DNA from: an uncultured Sulfurovum sp.
Lineage (GTDB): Bacteria; Campylobacterota; Campylobacteria; Campylobacterales; Sulfurovaceae
DNA length: 34,826 nucleotides
Direction of reading: 5' to 3'
NCBI GenBank assembly: GCA_902727895.1
Contig: CACVAP010000043.1
Location: 1 to 34,826 of the forward strand
Shown here piece after piece: positions 1-8,434 of the stretch; positions within the stretch are counted from its first letter, which is position 1; every line of letters begins with the position of its first letter. The translations under genes were made by a program, and so were the position numbers. The notes beneath the pieces are model-generated. The model was given only the letters and a program-made list of their open reading frames with translations. It was not told where the DNA came from and made no database searches.

Positions 1-68
1 TCTTTCATGATCTCTCGGATAATTACACTTGTCGCTTCATCTATTTTTAGTCTTTTTATTTGTCCCAT
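1..68 (-). CDS. 5' end of an unknown small basic protein (partial)
   Basis: An open frame starts with ATG at position 68 and runs leftward out of the window. The 22 complete codons read MGQIKRLKIDEATS followed by VIIREIMK. The short amphipathic, Lys/Ile-rich start would fit a small DNA-binding protein or a toxin-antitoxin partner, but no family can be named from so little. It is divergent from the DUF262/HEPN operon with an 80-bp gap. An extended -10 lies only 9 nt before the ATG and no ribosome binding site is visible, so the message may be leaderless or nearly so. Confidence 0.55.
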   Translation of the reverse strand, partial: MGQIKRLKIDEATSVIIREIMK

Positions 69-77
69 AATTTGACT

Positions 78-86
78 ATTCTAGCA
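78..86 (-). promoter_or_regulatory. Extended -10 box of the divergent left-end gene
   Basis: On the minus strand the sequence reads TGC-TAGAAT, an extended -10 element, followed by 9 nt and then the ATG at 68. A typical start site 6-8 nt downstream would leave a leader of 1-3 nt. There is no clear -35. Confidence 0.35.
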
Positions 87-148
87 TAAATCTTATTTGT
101 GTTTTATTCTTAGCTACTACTTAATAATGAGTCAAAAAAGGATTTAAA

Positions 149-1294
149 TTGAATATAAAAATTTTATTAGAAAAGCAAGATTTAAAAATTAAAAAAAATA
201 TTTATCTTTGTGAGTTAACTATTTCTTCTTATTTAGAATTGATAGAAGATTCAGATAATGAAGATTTTGACTTACAAAGAAGTTTTCTAGGTATGGACTT
301 TTATAAAAGACTTATTTTAGACATGATACTAGGAGCTGATATACCTTCAGTCTCCTTAGTTCATAATAATAAAGAGGTATCTTTAAATAATTTCAAAAAA
401 GATAATAAATTTAATTTAGAGAAAGAGAAGTTTTTAATTTTAGATGGTATTCAACGAACAGCTTGTTTAAGAATTGCAAAGAATATAATTCAAAATCCAG
501 ATAAATATAAAAGCTTTTTTGATGACTTTAAAAGTGAAATTCAAGTTGATTCAATGCCTTCGATAGAGATATTTCAGGAATATAAGTTAACTGTCTTTAT
601 ATGGGAACATTTGAATTTAAATGATATGTTATATAAAATGGTTGTTTTAAATACAGGACAACGTAAGATGTCAGATAAACATCAATTAGATATTTTAGCA
701 AATGAAATAAAAGAGAATTTAGAAACTTATAATTTTGAGCTTTATACTGAAAGAGAAATAAAAGATAGAACACTAAAACAAAAAAAATTAATAGCAAATG
801 GAGATTTGTTAGTTAGTGCGTTATCTGAAGGGGTTGTGTCATATATTAAAGAAAGTCCTGTTAAAAATAAAGCTGATGCTGTAGAATATCTCTTTGAACG
901 ATTAACTGAGTATAAAGGTCTTTTAAATAAAAATTTAATTGCTGATTTACAATTAGTTATAGATATACATACAAATTTTTATATGGAAAAAAATGATTCT
1001 CAAGAATATTTTTTCTCACAATATGAACCATTATTGATTGGTTTTCTTTCTGCATTAGGTAAAGCAAGAAACCATTCTTCTTTACCACAAGAAAAACTTG
1101 ATGAAAAAATATTATACTTAAAAGAGAATATTATGAGTAATGACTGGGAAGTTTTTATAGAAACTTATAGACGATTTAAATCAGCTATTGGTTATAAACG
1201 ACGGCATTTTTCTTTTGAAATATTTTTTAGTTATTTTATGAATACATATGATAATGAATTAGATTTTGATTTAGCTTATTCAAGAGTTCGTTAA
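149..1294 (+). CDS. DUF262/ParB-like domain protein, putative defence component
   Basis: This 381-residue protein has the landmarks of the DUF262 (GmrSD N-terminal, ParB/sulfiredoxin-fold) family. A Q43-R44 region is followed by a helix and a 'LILDMILGADIP' strand entry (residues 56-66). The signature core is DGIQR at 99-103 (family form DGQQR), and LNTGQRKMS at 167-175 matches the family's LN.GG..LS segment. The C-terminal half (about 190-381) is helical, and I see no His-Asn-His motif of the DUF1524 nuclease found in GmrD. The start is TTG at 149: AAAAGGA lies 6 nt upstream and no ATG fits. The stop is 9 nt before the HEPN gene, whose AAGG ribosome site overlaps this stop, so the two are co-transcribed. 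The gene is strongly AT-rich (8 G/C in the 60 bases from 181), suggesting transfer. The DUF262-like assignment is fairly secure; a role in defence is inferred. Confidence 0.75.
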   Translation: MNIKILLEKQDLKIKKNIYLCELTISSYLELIEDSDNEDFDLQRSFLGMDFYKRLILDMILGADIPSVSLVHNNKEVSLNNFKKDNKFNLEKEKFLILDGIQRTACLRIAKNIIQNPDKYKSFFDDFKSEIQVDSMPSIEIFQEYKLTVFIWEHLNLNDMLYKMVVLNTGQRKMSDKHQLDILANEIKENLETYNFELYTEREIKDRTLKQKKLIANGDLLVSALSEGVVSYIKESPVKNKADAVEYLFERLTEYKGLLNKNLIADLQLVIDIHTNFYMEKNDSQEYFFSQYEPLLIGFLSALGKARNHSSLPQEKLDEKILYLKENIMSNDWEVFIETYRRFKSAIGYKRRHFSFEIFFSYFMNTYDNELDFDLAYSRVR

Positions 1295-1303
1295 GGTTAT
1301 AAA

Positions 1304-2488
1304 ATGGAATTACAAAAAGAAAAATTTTTAGATTGGGTAGTAAGTGACAATAAACATGAAATATTAGAGTTCTATATTCAAAACCCTGAATCCAAGGAAG
1401 AAGTTGAAAGTTTATATATATTAACAAAAAATGAAAGAACAGTTTTTGTATCTAATGACTATATGTATGTTCCTTTAAAAATATCTGAAAGTAAAGAAGA
1501 ATTAAAGGAAGAAGTAGAAAATTTAACCGAGAACCCAAGTATTCCAAATAAACAAATGGAGTTTATGGTAAAAAAGAATCCTAATGATGTCGATGAACTA
1601 TCTGAATTACAATTTATTTCTTATTTAGATAATGAAGATAATATCACAACAATATTAGAAAAACTAAATTTAACGTTTTTATATATAAGGGTTGAGTCGA
1701 ATAATTTTAATTTAGAATCTCAATCAGATCAAATCTATTTTTGGATAGAAACAATACTTATTCAATTATCTGAAAAATTAAATATTATCATTGAAGTTTA
1801 CCAAAAAGAGTCTCAAGTAAATGTAAGTAACGAGACACCATTTAAAAATATAATTGAGATAGATAATGAAATTTATTTTGATGAATTATCTTTAAAATAT
1901 CTATCAAGGGCTCAAAAATTCTATATAACAGCTCCTCATATTGCATTTTTAGAATATTACCATATTTTAGAACGTTATATGAAAGATGTAAAATATAATA
2001 AATATTTAGAAAGTTATCAAAGTGTATATACTATCCTATCTTCAGGTGCAGAAGAAATAATAAAAAAAGAAAAAGTCATTAAAGAAGTTAGTAAAATCAA
2101 TAAGTCTTTAAGTGAAATAGAGTTGTTTAAAGAAGTAGTTGAAGAACGTCTTTACAATGATTTATTCAGTACTCTAAGAAGTGATAAAGAAAAATTAAAA
2201 GAAGCACCACCATATATAGAAGAGGAACAAAAAAGTAAAATTAAGATTTCTTCAAACGATAGTTTTCAGAAAAAAGTAATACAAAGACTTTATTATACAC
2301 GTAACTCAATAGTTCATAGTAAAAGTTTTGATGGAGAAGATACTTTTGATCCTTATAATCAAGAACATATTAAATTCTTGGAAATAGATTTATATATTTT
2401 AAAATATATTGTTATTGAGTTTTTGAAGGGAAAAAGCACCCAGCCAAGACTAAATCATTTTGTAAAGTTTAATAATTTTACTCAATAG
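1304..2488 (+). CDS. HEPN-domain protein, putative toxin/ribonuclease partner of the DUF262-like protein
   Basis: This 394-residue protein has an N-terminal region (1-200) that I do not recognise and a C-terminal HEPN-like helical domain (about 205-390). The first HEPN helix contains PHIAFLEYYHILERYM, which resembles the ApeA/MAE-type HEPN families. The second carries RNSIVH (Arg333, His338), the R-x4-H motif with Asn after Arg that forms the RNase centre in catalytic HEPN proteins. HEPN proteins are widespread as RNA-cleaving toxins and abortive-infection effectors. It lies directly downstream of the DUF262-like gene with its own AAGG ribosome site, and has the same very AT-rich composition. 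I infer that it is the effector and the DUF262-like protein the sensor or regulator; the reverse cannot be excluded. Confidence 0.72.
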   Translation: MELQKEKFLDWVVSDNKHEILEFYIQNPESKEEVESLYILTKNERTVFVSNDYMYVPLKISESKEELKEEVENLTENPSIPNKQMEFMVKKNPNDVDELSELQFISYLDNEDNITTILEKLNLTFLYIRVESNNFNLESQSDQIYFWIETILIQLSEKLNIIIEVYQKESQVNVSNETPFKNIIEIDNEIYFDELSLKYLSRAQKFYITAPHIAFLEYYHILERYMKDVKYNKYLESYQSVYTILSSGAEEIIKKEKVIKEVSKINKSLSEIELFKEVVEERLYNDLFSTLRSDKEKLKEAPPYIEEEQKSKIKISSNDSFQKKVIQRLYYTRNSIVHSKSFDGEDTFDPYNQEHIKFLEIDLYILKYIVIEFLKGKSTQPRLNHFVKFNNFTQ

Positions 2489-2498
2489 ATTTTTCTCG

Positions 2499-2520
2499 TT
2501 TCACAGCTTCAGCTGTGAAA
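2499..2520. terminator. Hairpin between convergent HEPN and PIN genes
   Basis: A perfect 9-bp stem (TTTCACAGC / GCTGTGAAA) has a TTCA loop. It sits 10 nt after the HEPN stop and 28 nt after the PIN-toxin stop on the other strand. T-rich sequence on both sides fits a bidirectional terminator, although neither U-tract is long. Confidence 0.6.
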
Positions 2521-2548
2521 TATATCTTTAAATAGGAAATAACAATAT

Positions 2549-2965
2549 TTACCTCACCCTAAAAAATGCCAAAAACTCATTAGGACTCAACACTGATACT
2601 TTTGACTCTTTAAACCCTTTTTTATCTCGTGTGACAATTATATCAATCTCAGAATAATCAGCAGCCGTATAAATAACACTGTCTTCATAATCAAGACCAT
2701 TATTTTTTGAGGCTTCTTTCAATACCTCTTTAGTTACAGCTGACACTTCAAAGAGTGTTAATAATTTTTCAATAATTTCATCTGCCTCTTTTTTGTTTGT
2801 ACTTCTCCCTACAAGATAATGAAGTGTAGTAACACTCGTTGCACATAAATACCCTATCAGCTCTTTATTTTCCACCAAAATAAAAATCTCTTTTGCCATG
2901 TCTACAAAAGGTTCGCGTGCTAATAGAACATCTAAAACTATATTTGTATCTAATAAAATTTTCAT
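2549..2965 (-). CDS. PIN-domain toxin of a type II toxin-antitoxin pair (VapC-like)
   Basis: This is a 138-residue PIN-fold protein, the usual size for VapC toxins, which are metal-dependent RNases acting on tRNA or rRNA. The N-terminus LLDTNIVLDVLL carries the first conserved Asp. The central acidic pair is in LDYEDSVIYTAA and the last acidic residue is in VTRDKKGF. The start codon overlaps the antitoxin stop as ATGA (2962-2965), giving translational coupling. The cognate antitoxin is the ribbon-helix-helix protein just upstream. The gene appears intact; the RNA target is unknown. Confidence 0.85.
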   Translation of the reverse strand: MKILLDTNIVLDVLLAREPFVDMAKEIFILVENKELIGYLCATSVTTLHYLVGRSTNKKEADEIIEKLLTLFEVSAVTKEVLKEASKNNGLDYEDSVIYTAADYSEIDIIVTRDKKGFKESKVSVLSPNEFLAFFRVR

Positions 2966-3219
2966 TGATACTTTTCTTCTAAATGTTTTTTATAATCTAC
3001 AATATCAACAGCTTTAGCTTCTGCTATAACACCAACTAAAGTATCAGTAATTTTACTTTTTTTATTAGTATTTGTATCTTGATTATCTTTTGATGTTTCT
3101 AAGAGGTTAGTAAAGAATTCATTTACTATTTTAGAAACAGAAGTATTTTGCTCTTTAGCATAAATCTTTATTTGCTCGATAAGGTCTGATTCTGAATACA
3201 AGGTAATTTTAGAAGTCAT
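2962..3219 (-). CDS. Ribbon-helix-helix antitoxin (DUF6364-like) of the PIN toxin
   Basis: This 85-residue protein begins TSKITLYSESDLIEQIKIYA and continues into a helix of the form KEQNTSVSKIVNEFF. This is the beta-strand plus two-helix layout of ribbon-helix-helix DNA-binding antitoxins. The C-terminal 40 residues would form the toxin-binding part. The start is supported by AAAAGGA 8 nt upstream and by the consensus promoter behind it. It probably represses its own operon by binding the inverted repeat over the -10 region. Confidence 0.8.
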   Translation of the reverse strand: MTSKITLYSESDLIEQIKIYAKEQNTSVSKIVNEFFTNLLETSKDNQDTNTNKKSKITDTLVGVIAEAKAVDIVDYKKHLEEKYQ

Positions 3220-3235
3220 GGTCTAGTCCTTTTAG

Positions 3236-3282
3236 TCGTATGTTTTTTTATTTATTATACGATATATTAAAACATCTGTCAA
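3236..3282 (-). promoter_or_regulatory. Full-consensus sigma-70 promoter with overlapping inverted repeat
   Basis: On the minus strand TTGACA (3282-3277) and TATAAT (3259-3254) are both perfect matches to the -35 and -10 boxes, with the optimal 17-bp spacing. An inverted repeat, TCGTAT (3236-3241) and ATACGA (3257-3262), overlaps the -10 and the start-site region. It is a good candidate operator for the ribbon-helix-helix antitoxin. Confidence 0.8.
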
Positions 3283-3301
3283 GTTACTAACAAACCTTCG
3301 C

Positions 3302-3307
3302 TATAAT
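3302..3307 (+). promoter_or_regulatory. -10 box of the RND permease gene
   Basis: TATAAT lies 23 nt before the ATG at 3331. No convincing -35 is present, as is common in Campylobacterota. It lies back to back with the toxin-antitoxin promoter. Confidence 0.5.
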
Positions 3308-3330
3308 AACACCAAAAAACAGGCATAAAA

Positions 3331-6300
3331 ATGTTCCAAAACTTTCTAAAGTTCTTCATTGTCAATGCACGGATGAACTACCTACTCTTCTTTCTTATAT
3401 TTTTAACAGGTATCTACTCTTATACCAAAACGCCTAAAGAGATATTTCCTTCTTTTGAACTTGATATGATTTCTATTTCAGGTGGCTATACTGGTGCTTC
3501 CATAGACATCTTAGACAAGATGGCTGTAAAACGAATCGAAGATGAGATTAAAAGTATAGATGGGATTAAAGAGATGTCTACAGTCATTTCTCCTGCCTCT
3601 TTTACCATGATTTTAGAACTGGAAAAACGGGTTGACAAGTACAACACAGCCAATGAAATCAAAGATGCCATTAGCATTACCAAACAGTACTTACCCGAAG
3701 ATATGAATGAGCCTATAGTAAGAGTTCTTAAATCAGGTGCTAGAAAAGCACTCATGCAGATTGCCATTACCTCACCTACTAATGACCAAGCTGAACTCAT
3801 AGAAGCAGCAGAGCGTTTAGAAGAAAAAATCTCAACCGTTAAAGATATCTCCGAAGTCATCATTTATGGGGATGCTGAAATTTATTATGACATTAGTCTA
3901 AATGCTGAGAAAATAAAAGCACTGGACATTGACGAAAATAGCGTCATTTCAGCCATACAAGGACTCTCTTATATCTACCCTATTGGAAAAGTAGAAGACA
4001 GTAAAGGTGGTCACTACTATGTCTCTACTTACAACGGTAAAAAGACAGCTTTCAATATGTTAGAAAGTCAAATTATGGTGCAAAACAAATGGGTTTACCT
4101 AAAAGACATTGCCAATGTAGAGAAACGTTATGAAGATGCTGCCACACTTTTTTCGGTAAACAATAGCGATGCCATTAGTCTACTTGTTAACATGAGCAGT
4201 CAAGGAAATGCCCTTGAACTCTCAGAAGAAATCAATAAAAGAGTAGCTGAAGTTAAACAACAAAACAAAACTGAACTGGACTACCTCGTCTACGACGACA
4301 ACTCAGAGAAGATTAAAGACAGACTAAACATTGTCGTTTCTAACATTCTGCTGGGGGTTATTCTTATTGCTCTTTTGGTCTTTGTACTTATTAACTCACG
4401 TATGTCTTTGGTCATCTCGTTAGGAATTCCTACCTCTTTTGTCATTGGTGCTTTTTATCTTTACATTACAGGCTACAGTATTAACCTCATCTCCTTAGTT
4501 GGGGTCTTACTTGCTTTAGGAATCATTGTCGATGATGCCATTGTGGTCAGTGAGAATATTCAACAACACATCGAAGCTGGGCTAGAACCCAAAGAAGCAG
4601 CACTTGTTGGTGCCCAAGAGATGTTTAAACCTGTCACCATTGCCTCGCTCACCACACTTTTTGCTTTCATCCCAGCACTCATGATACAAGGAACTTTAGG
4701 ACAAGTGATGATGCTTATTCCTATTACCGTTTCGGTTTTGGTTTTGGCTTCACTCATTGAGTCTTTTGTCTTTTTACCCATTCATGCCTCACACATTTTA
4801 AGTAAAAAGAGTAAGCCTCTTAGTTGGAGTAAAATAAATAAAATTTATAGTTGGATTATCCATTATTTAATTCATTTCAAAAAAAGTTTCTTACTTCTCT
4901 TTTTAATTATTGTTCCTTTGGTTACTTTCTTAGTAGTCAAAGAGAGTAAATTTAAGATGTTTCCAAAGTTTGATTCAACCACCATTGACCTTGCCCTAAA
5001 AGCCAATGTCAACACCTCAACCGAAGAGACCAACGCCATACTTAAAATCATAGAAGCTGACCTTTATGCTCAAAAAGAACGCTTTCAGATTAAACATATT
5101 GGAGCTACAGCAGGTTCAAGAAAAGATACAGCAGGAAACAGTGAAAAGTACCCTTATGTCGGTGAAATTAAAATAGAACTTAACAAACTTGTCGCCCAAA
5201 ACTTTGTGGATGAGTTCATTACCCCTGTTCTAAGTTTTTACTATGATGAAACTAATAGAGTACGTGAAAAGAAATCAGCCCTTATTTCTAAAGAGTTACG
5301 TGCCTTTTTAAAAGAACAAAACTACAAAGAACGCTTTAACCTTAGCGACTTTGATGTTGTTGAGAAAAAAGTAGGTCCTATTAAGTCTGACATTAAAATA
5401 GGACTAATTGCTGATGACGATGAAAAAGTTGTCAAGTACATGAAAAAACTCAAAGAGACACTGACCAATATGGAGGGAATCGTCTCTGTTGATGATGGTA
5501 TTAAATTTGGAATAGCCGAGCTTAAACTAAAAGTAAACAACTACGGAGAGTCTTTAGGGCTAGATGAACAAAAGTTAGGACAACTCCTCTCTTCTATGTA
5601 CCTCGAACGGAAAGTTGCCATTGCATTTGATACTTCTGACTTACTCGAAATGCGTCTTCGTAGTGAAAACAAAGACTCCATAGAAGCGTTAAAAAACTTT
5701 GAACTCGACTTAGGTGACAATGGTCGTGTTTTACTCAAACAAGTTGTGGAGTTCCAGACCTTGAAGTCTTTTGAAAAAATTACCAAAGATTTTGGAGAAA
5801 AAAACTTCTATATCTATGCCAATGTGGATGAAAAAGTCATTACCTCAGGTGAAGCCCTTCAAAACCTTCAACCTCTTTTAGATGAAATTGAAACGGCTGG
5901 TATAAAACTAAAATTCAAAGGAGAAAAAGAGCAACAACAAGCACTCAAACACGACATGATTGCAGCTTCGCTCTTAGCACTTGTACTCATTATGCTTTCT
6001 TTACTTTACCTCTTTAACTCCTTTAGAGAAACCTTTATGATGATGTCCGTTATTCCTTTTGCTTTTATGGGGGTTTTGGTTGGTCACTTTCTGTTAGGCG
6101 TTAACCTAAGTCTCTCTTCCATCATTGGTATGTTAGGACTGGCTGGTGTTGTCATTAACGATGGAATTATTATGATGATGAACCTGAAAAAAGCAACTAC
6201 CCTAGAAGAGTTATATGTTTTAGCAAGTAAACGTTTTAGACCCATTATCTTAACCTCTGTTACCACACTCATTGGTTTGGCAACACTTATCTTTTTCCCT

Positions 6301-6432
6301 GTGGGTCAAGCTGTTATTTTCCAACCGATGGCAATTGCTTTAGGATTTGGGCTGTTATGGGGGACGGTGCTTAACTTACTTTACTTGCCTGTTTTGTTTG
6401 TGGTTTTAAATGGGAAAAGGTTTAGAGCATAG
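3331..6432 (+). CDS. RND-family efflux permease (AcrB/HAE1-like)
   Basis: This 1033-residue inner-membrane protein has the full RND length and layout: TM1 at about 10-28, a first periplasmic loop, TM2-6 from about 335, a second loop after about 555, and TM8-12 from about 870. TM4 carries the proton-relay Asp pair GIIVDDAIVVSEN (Asp401-Asp402). In TM10 the position of the AcrB Lys is taken by Asn in GVVINDGII (Asn943-Asp944), as in a subgroup of uncharacterised RND permeases. The substrate is unknown, with drugs, detergents or lipids all possible. No membrane-fusion adaptor or outer-membrane channel gene lies beside it, so partners must be encoded elsewhere or it works alone. The ribosome site is weak (AGG, 9 nt upstream). 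Confidence 0.88.
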   Translation: MFQNFLKFFIVNARMNYLLFFLIFLTGIYSYTKTPKEIFPSFELDMISISGGYTGASIDILDKMAVKRIEDEIKSIDGIKEMSTVISPASFTMILELEKRVDKYNTANEIKDAISITKQYLPEDMNEPIVRVLKSGARKALMQIAITSPTNDQAELIEAAERLEEKISTVKDISEVIIYGDAEIYYDISLNAEKIKALDIDENSVISAIQGLSYIYPIGKVEDSKGGHYYVSTYNGKKTAFNMLESQIMVQNKWVYLKDIANVEKRYEDAATLFSVNNSDAISLLVNMSSQGNALELSEEINKRVAEVKQQNKTELDYLVYDDNSEKIKDRLNIVVSNILLGVILIALLVFVLINSRMSLVISLGIPTSFVIGAFYLYITGYSINLISLVGVLLALGIIVDDAIVVSENIQQHIEAGLEPKEAALVGAQEMFKPVTIASLTTLFAFIPALMIQGTLGQVMMLIPITVSVLVLASLIESFVFLPIHASHILSKKSKPLSWSKINKIYSWIIHYLIHFKKSFLLLFLIIVPLVTFLVVKESKFKMFPKFDSTTIDLALKANVNTSTEETNAILKIIEADLYAQKERFQIKHIGATAGSRKDTAGNSEKYPYVGEIKIELNKLVAQNFVDEFITPVLSFYYDETNRVREKKSALISKELRAFLKEQNYKERFNLSDFDVVEKKVGPIKSDIKIGLIADDDEKVVKYMKKLKETLTNMEGIVSVDDGIKFGIAELKLKVNNYGESLGLDEQKLGQLLSSMYLERKVAIAFDTSDLLEMRLRSENKDSIEALKNFELDLGDNGRVLLKQVVEFQTLKSFEKITKDFGEKNFYIYANVDEKVITSGEALQNLQPLLDEIETAGIKLKFKGEKEQQQALKHDMIAASLLALVLIMLSLLYLFNSFRETFMMMSVIPFAFMGVLVGHFLLGVNLSLSSIIGMLGLAGVVINDGIIMMMNLKKATTLEELYVLASKRFRPIILTSVTTLIGLATLIFFPVGQAVIFQPMAIALGFGLLWGTVLNLLYLPVLFVVLNGKRFRA

Positions 6433-6457
6433 TATTTACCTTTCGTTTACTTAATAG

Positions 6458-6466
6458 TGTTATAAT
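6458..6466 (+). promoter_or_regulatory. Extended -10 promoter of the USP-like gene
   Basis: TGT-TATAAT is an extended -10 element. It lies 28 nt upstream of the ATG at 6495, with AAGGAG in the leader. Confidence 0.6.
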
Positions 6467-6494
6467 TTATTATGCCTACACTAAGGAGTAAATT

Positions 6495-7337
6495 ATGGAA
6501 CATACATTTAAACGTGTTGTCATCTTATTAAATGATTTAGAGAAAATGGAAACTTTGTTAAAAAAAGGTGTTGCCTTTTCCAATGAACATGATGCTCTAT
6601 TAGAAGTACTCTTTGTTCATGAAGTACCTCTTTTTGAAGTTCCCGACTATTTTCTTTCTGATGAAAAAATTGCCAAAAACACTTTAAATAAAGAGAAGGT
6701 TAAAGAAAAGATAGAAACCTATTTGGAAGATTTAAACTTTGAAAAAGAACATGTTGTTTTTGTCTATAACAATAACACCGTAGATAGACTTACAACCCTA
6801 CTTAGCACGAACGAAGACTCTCTTGTACTCACACAGTATCATGAAGCACTAAGTAGTGAGCTTATAGAAGAAACGCCTTATACATTTTGGATTACAAAAG
6901 AAAATAAACCTTATGAAAACATTGCTTTCCCAATAGACTTAAAAGACAAGTTCCGACCATACATGCCAGTCGTCACCCATATATTTCCAGAAGCCAAGAT
7001 AGAACTTATTCATGACTATAGATACATATTAGACCCCATAGTCACAAGTCAAGACTATCTTATCGTTTCACCAATAACTACAGAAGTAGACATTGAAGTT
7101 AATAAAGTACGTAGAGATAATCAAGCTGAAACTTTCAAGAACTATATGGAAGAATTCAATCTCAAAGGAACATTTCTTGACAGTGACGGTGTTTTTAATG
7201 ATGATTTAATCCAATATGTTCAGGAACATAATTTTGACCTAACTATTTTGTATCGAGAAAATGAAGACATTTTTTTTAGCTCAACACTTATAGGTGAATT
7301 AATAGAAGAGATGGCTACAGACTTCCTGGTTCTATAG
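6495..7337 (+). CDS. Tandem universal stress protein-like protein
   Basis: This 280-residue soluble protein appears to be two divergent USP-like (adenine-nucleotide alpha-hydrolase fold) halves. The first half begins with a beta-strand (RVVILLND) followed by a helix and the strand LEVLFVHE. The second half starts near residue 140 (ENIAFPIDL) and ends FDLTILYRE then a final LIGELIEEMATDFLVL, the typical USP C-terminal pattern. The usual ATP-binding G-x2-G-x9-G-S/T motif is not visible, so nucleotide binding may be lost. AAGGAG gives a strong ribosome site. It ends 8 bp from the convergent radical SAM gene. The family assignment is moderate and rests on fold pattern and length. Confidence 0.6.
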   Translation: MEHTFKRVVILLNDLEKMETLLKKGVAFSNEHDALLEVLFVHEVPLFEVPDYFLSDEKIAKNTLNKEKVKEKIETYLEDLNFEKEHVVFVYNNNTVDRLTTLLSTNEDSLVLTQYHEALSSELIEETPYTFWITKENKPYENIAFPIDLKDKFRPYMPVVTHIFPEAKIELIHDYRYILDPIVTSQDYLIVSPITTEVDIEVNKVRRDNQAETFKNYMEEFNLKGTFLDSDGVFNDDLIQYVQEHNFDLTILYRENEDIFFSSTLIGELIEEMATDFLVL

Positions 7338-7345
7338 AGCTTCAC

Positions 7346-8434
7346 TTAAGGCTTAGTAGGTGCTAGAAAAGTCAGATCTTTATCTGACTTTAAATACTCC
7401 TTATAAAGCGCTTTAGAATGTTCAGCACTCTCAATACCACATGAACGTTCTAACTCTTTTTCAGGACTAAAAATCAATGCTCTGGCACCACAGCCACCCC
7501 AGCATAAGTCATGTTTATAAAATTCACAACTTTTACAAAGTGCTTCTACTTTAAAGTTCTCTTTATGTCTAAAAAAATCAAATGCCTTTTCCCATGCTTC
7601 ACCTAAAGTTTCGTAACCTCTAAGATTACCCACTAAATTGTTCAAATAAAAAAGTAAAGAACAACCAGACAGCTGTCCGTTTGGTCCTATGACTAAGTCT
7701 TTATAACCCAACTGACAACCACGCTGTTCGTCTTTTCGTATACGCCATAATGGGGTTCCTATATCTACTTTCTTTTCATACTTGGTTCGTAAAAGTGCCA
7801 ACTTATCTAAATGCTCTTTTGAATCTAGCTCTTGATAAGACAGATTCTTAGCCGTACCAATGGGAAGCATTTCAAGCACTTTAATTTTATTAAAGATTTG
7901 AAGTTGATAAATAGATTCCACCTCTTCTTCAATGTACTCCAGGGTCTCTTTATTAACCACTACTAAAGCTGTTGCTTTTAACGTATGCTCTTTTTTGTAC
8001 TCTTCCACAGCTTTTATACTGGCTAACAATCCATTATGATAACGTTCATGTCTCATAGAGGTATAAGCCCTCACATTCATCGCATCAACTGAAAGTGCTA
8101 TACGATACAAATAAGGTAGTAATTTCTTAATTCCCTCAACATTTGTTCCACTGCTTACGGTCTTAACTTTGTATCCAAGTTCATGACCCAATTTTATATA
8201 AGGTAATACATGCATGGGTTCTAAAGATATTTCATCATCATGAGGATAGATATTTAAAAACTCTATGCCCATGTCTCGTCCCTCTTTTAGGAGCTTTACT
8301 AACTCTTCATGGCTTAATTTTTCATACGTTGATTTTTCAACATTTTTATGAATACAATGTAAACAAGCAATAGGACACTGCTCTCGGGGAGAAGGTACTT
8401 CAAGTACCAATGTTTTAGCTGGTTTTACTGACAA
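7346..8434 (-). CDS. Radical SAM/SPASM-domain enzyme of unknown substrate
   Basis: This 362-residue protein has the radical SAM cluster motif C20-x3-C24-x2-C27 (QCPIACLHC). A C-terminal SPASM region has C-x12-G-x4-C (GCQLGYK...SGC) and then C-x2-C-x7-C-x3-C (CKSC...CWGGC), plus a later Cys, enough for auxiliary 4Fe-4S clusters. Such proteins mature peptides or cofactors (PqqE, NirJ, anaerobic sulfatase-activating enzymes). The start is TTG at 8434, inside the end of mutY (10-nt overlap), with GGAAAG just upstream, so it is translationally coupled to mutY. No precursor-peptide gene is seen beside it. The substrate cannot be assigned from sequence. Confidence 0.8.
   Translation of the reverse strand: MSVKPAKTLVLEVPSPREQCPIACLHCIHKNVEKSTYEKLSHEELVKLLKEGRDMGIEFLNIYPHDDEISLEPMHVLPYIKLGHELGYKVKTVSSGTNVEGIKKLLPYLYRIALSVDAMNVRAYTSMRHERYHNGLLASIKAVEEYKKEHTLKATALVVVNKETLEYIEEEVESIYQLQIFNKIKVLEMLPIGTAKNLSYQELDSKEHLDKLALLRTKYEKKVDIGTPLWRIRKDEQRGCQLGYKDLVIGPNGQLSGCSLLFYLNNLVGNLRGYETLGEAWEKAFDFFRHKENFKVEALCKSCEFYKHDLCWGGCGARALIFSPEKELERSCGIESAEHSKALYKEYLKSDKDLTFLAPTKP

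Noticed and set aside
3486-3863. 125-codon open frame opposite the RND gene
   Set aside because: Antisense shadow of an intact, conserved RND gene.
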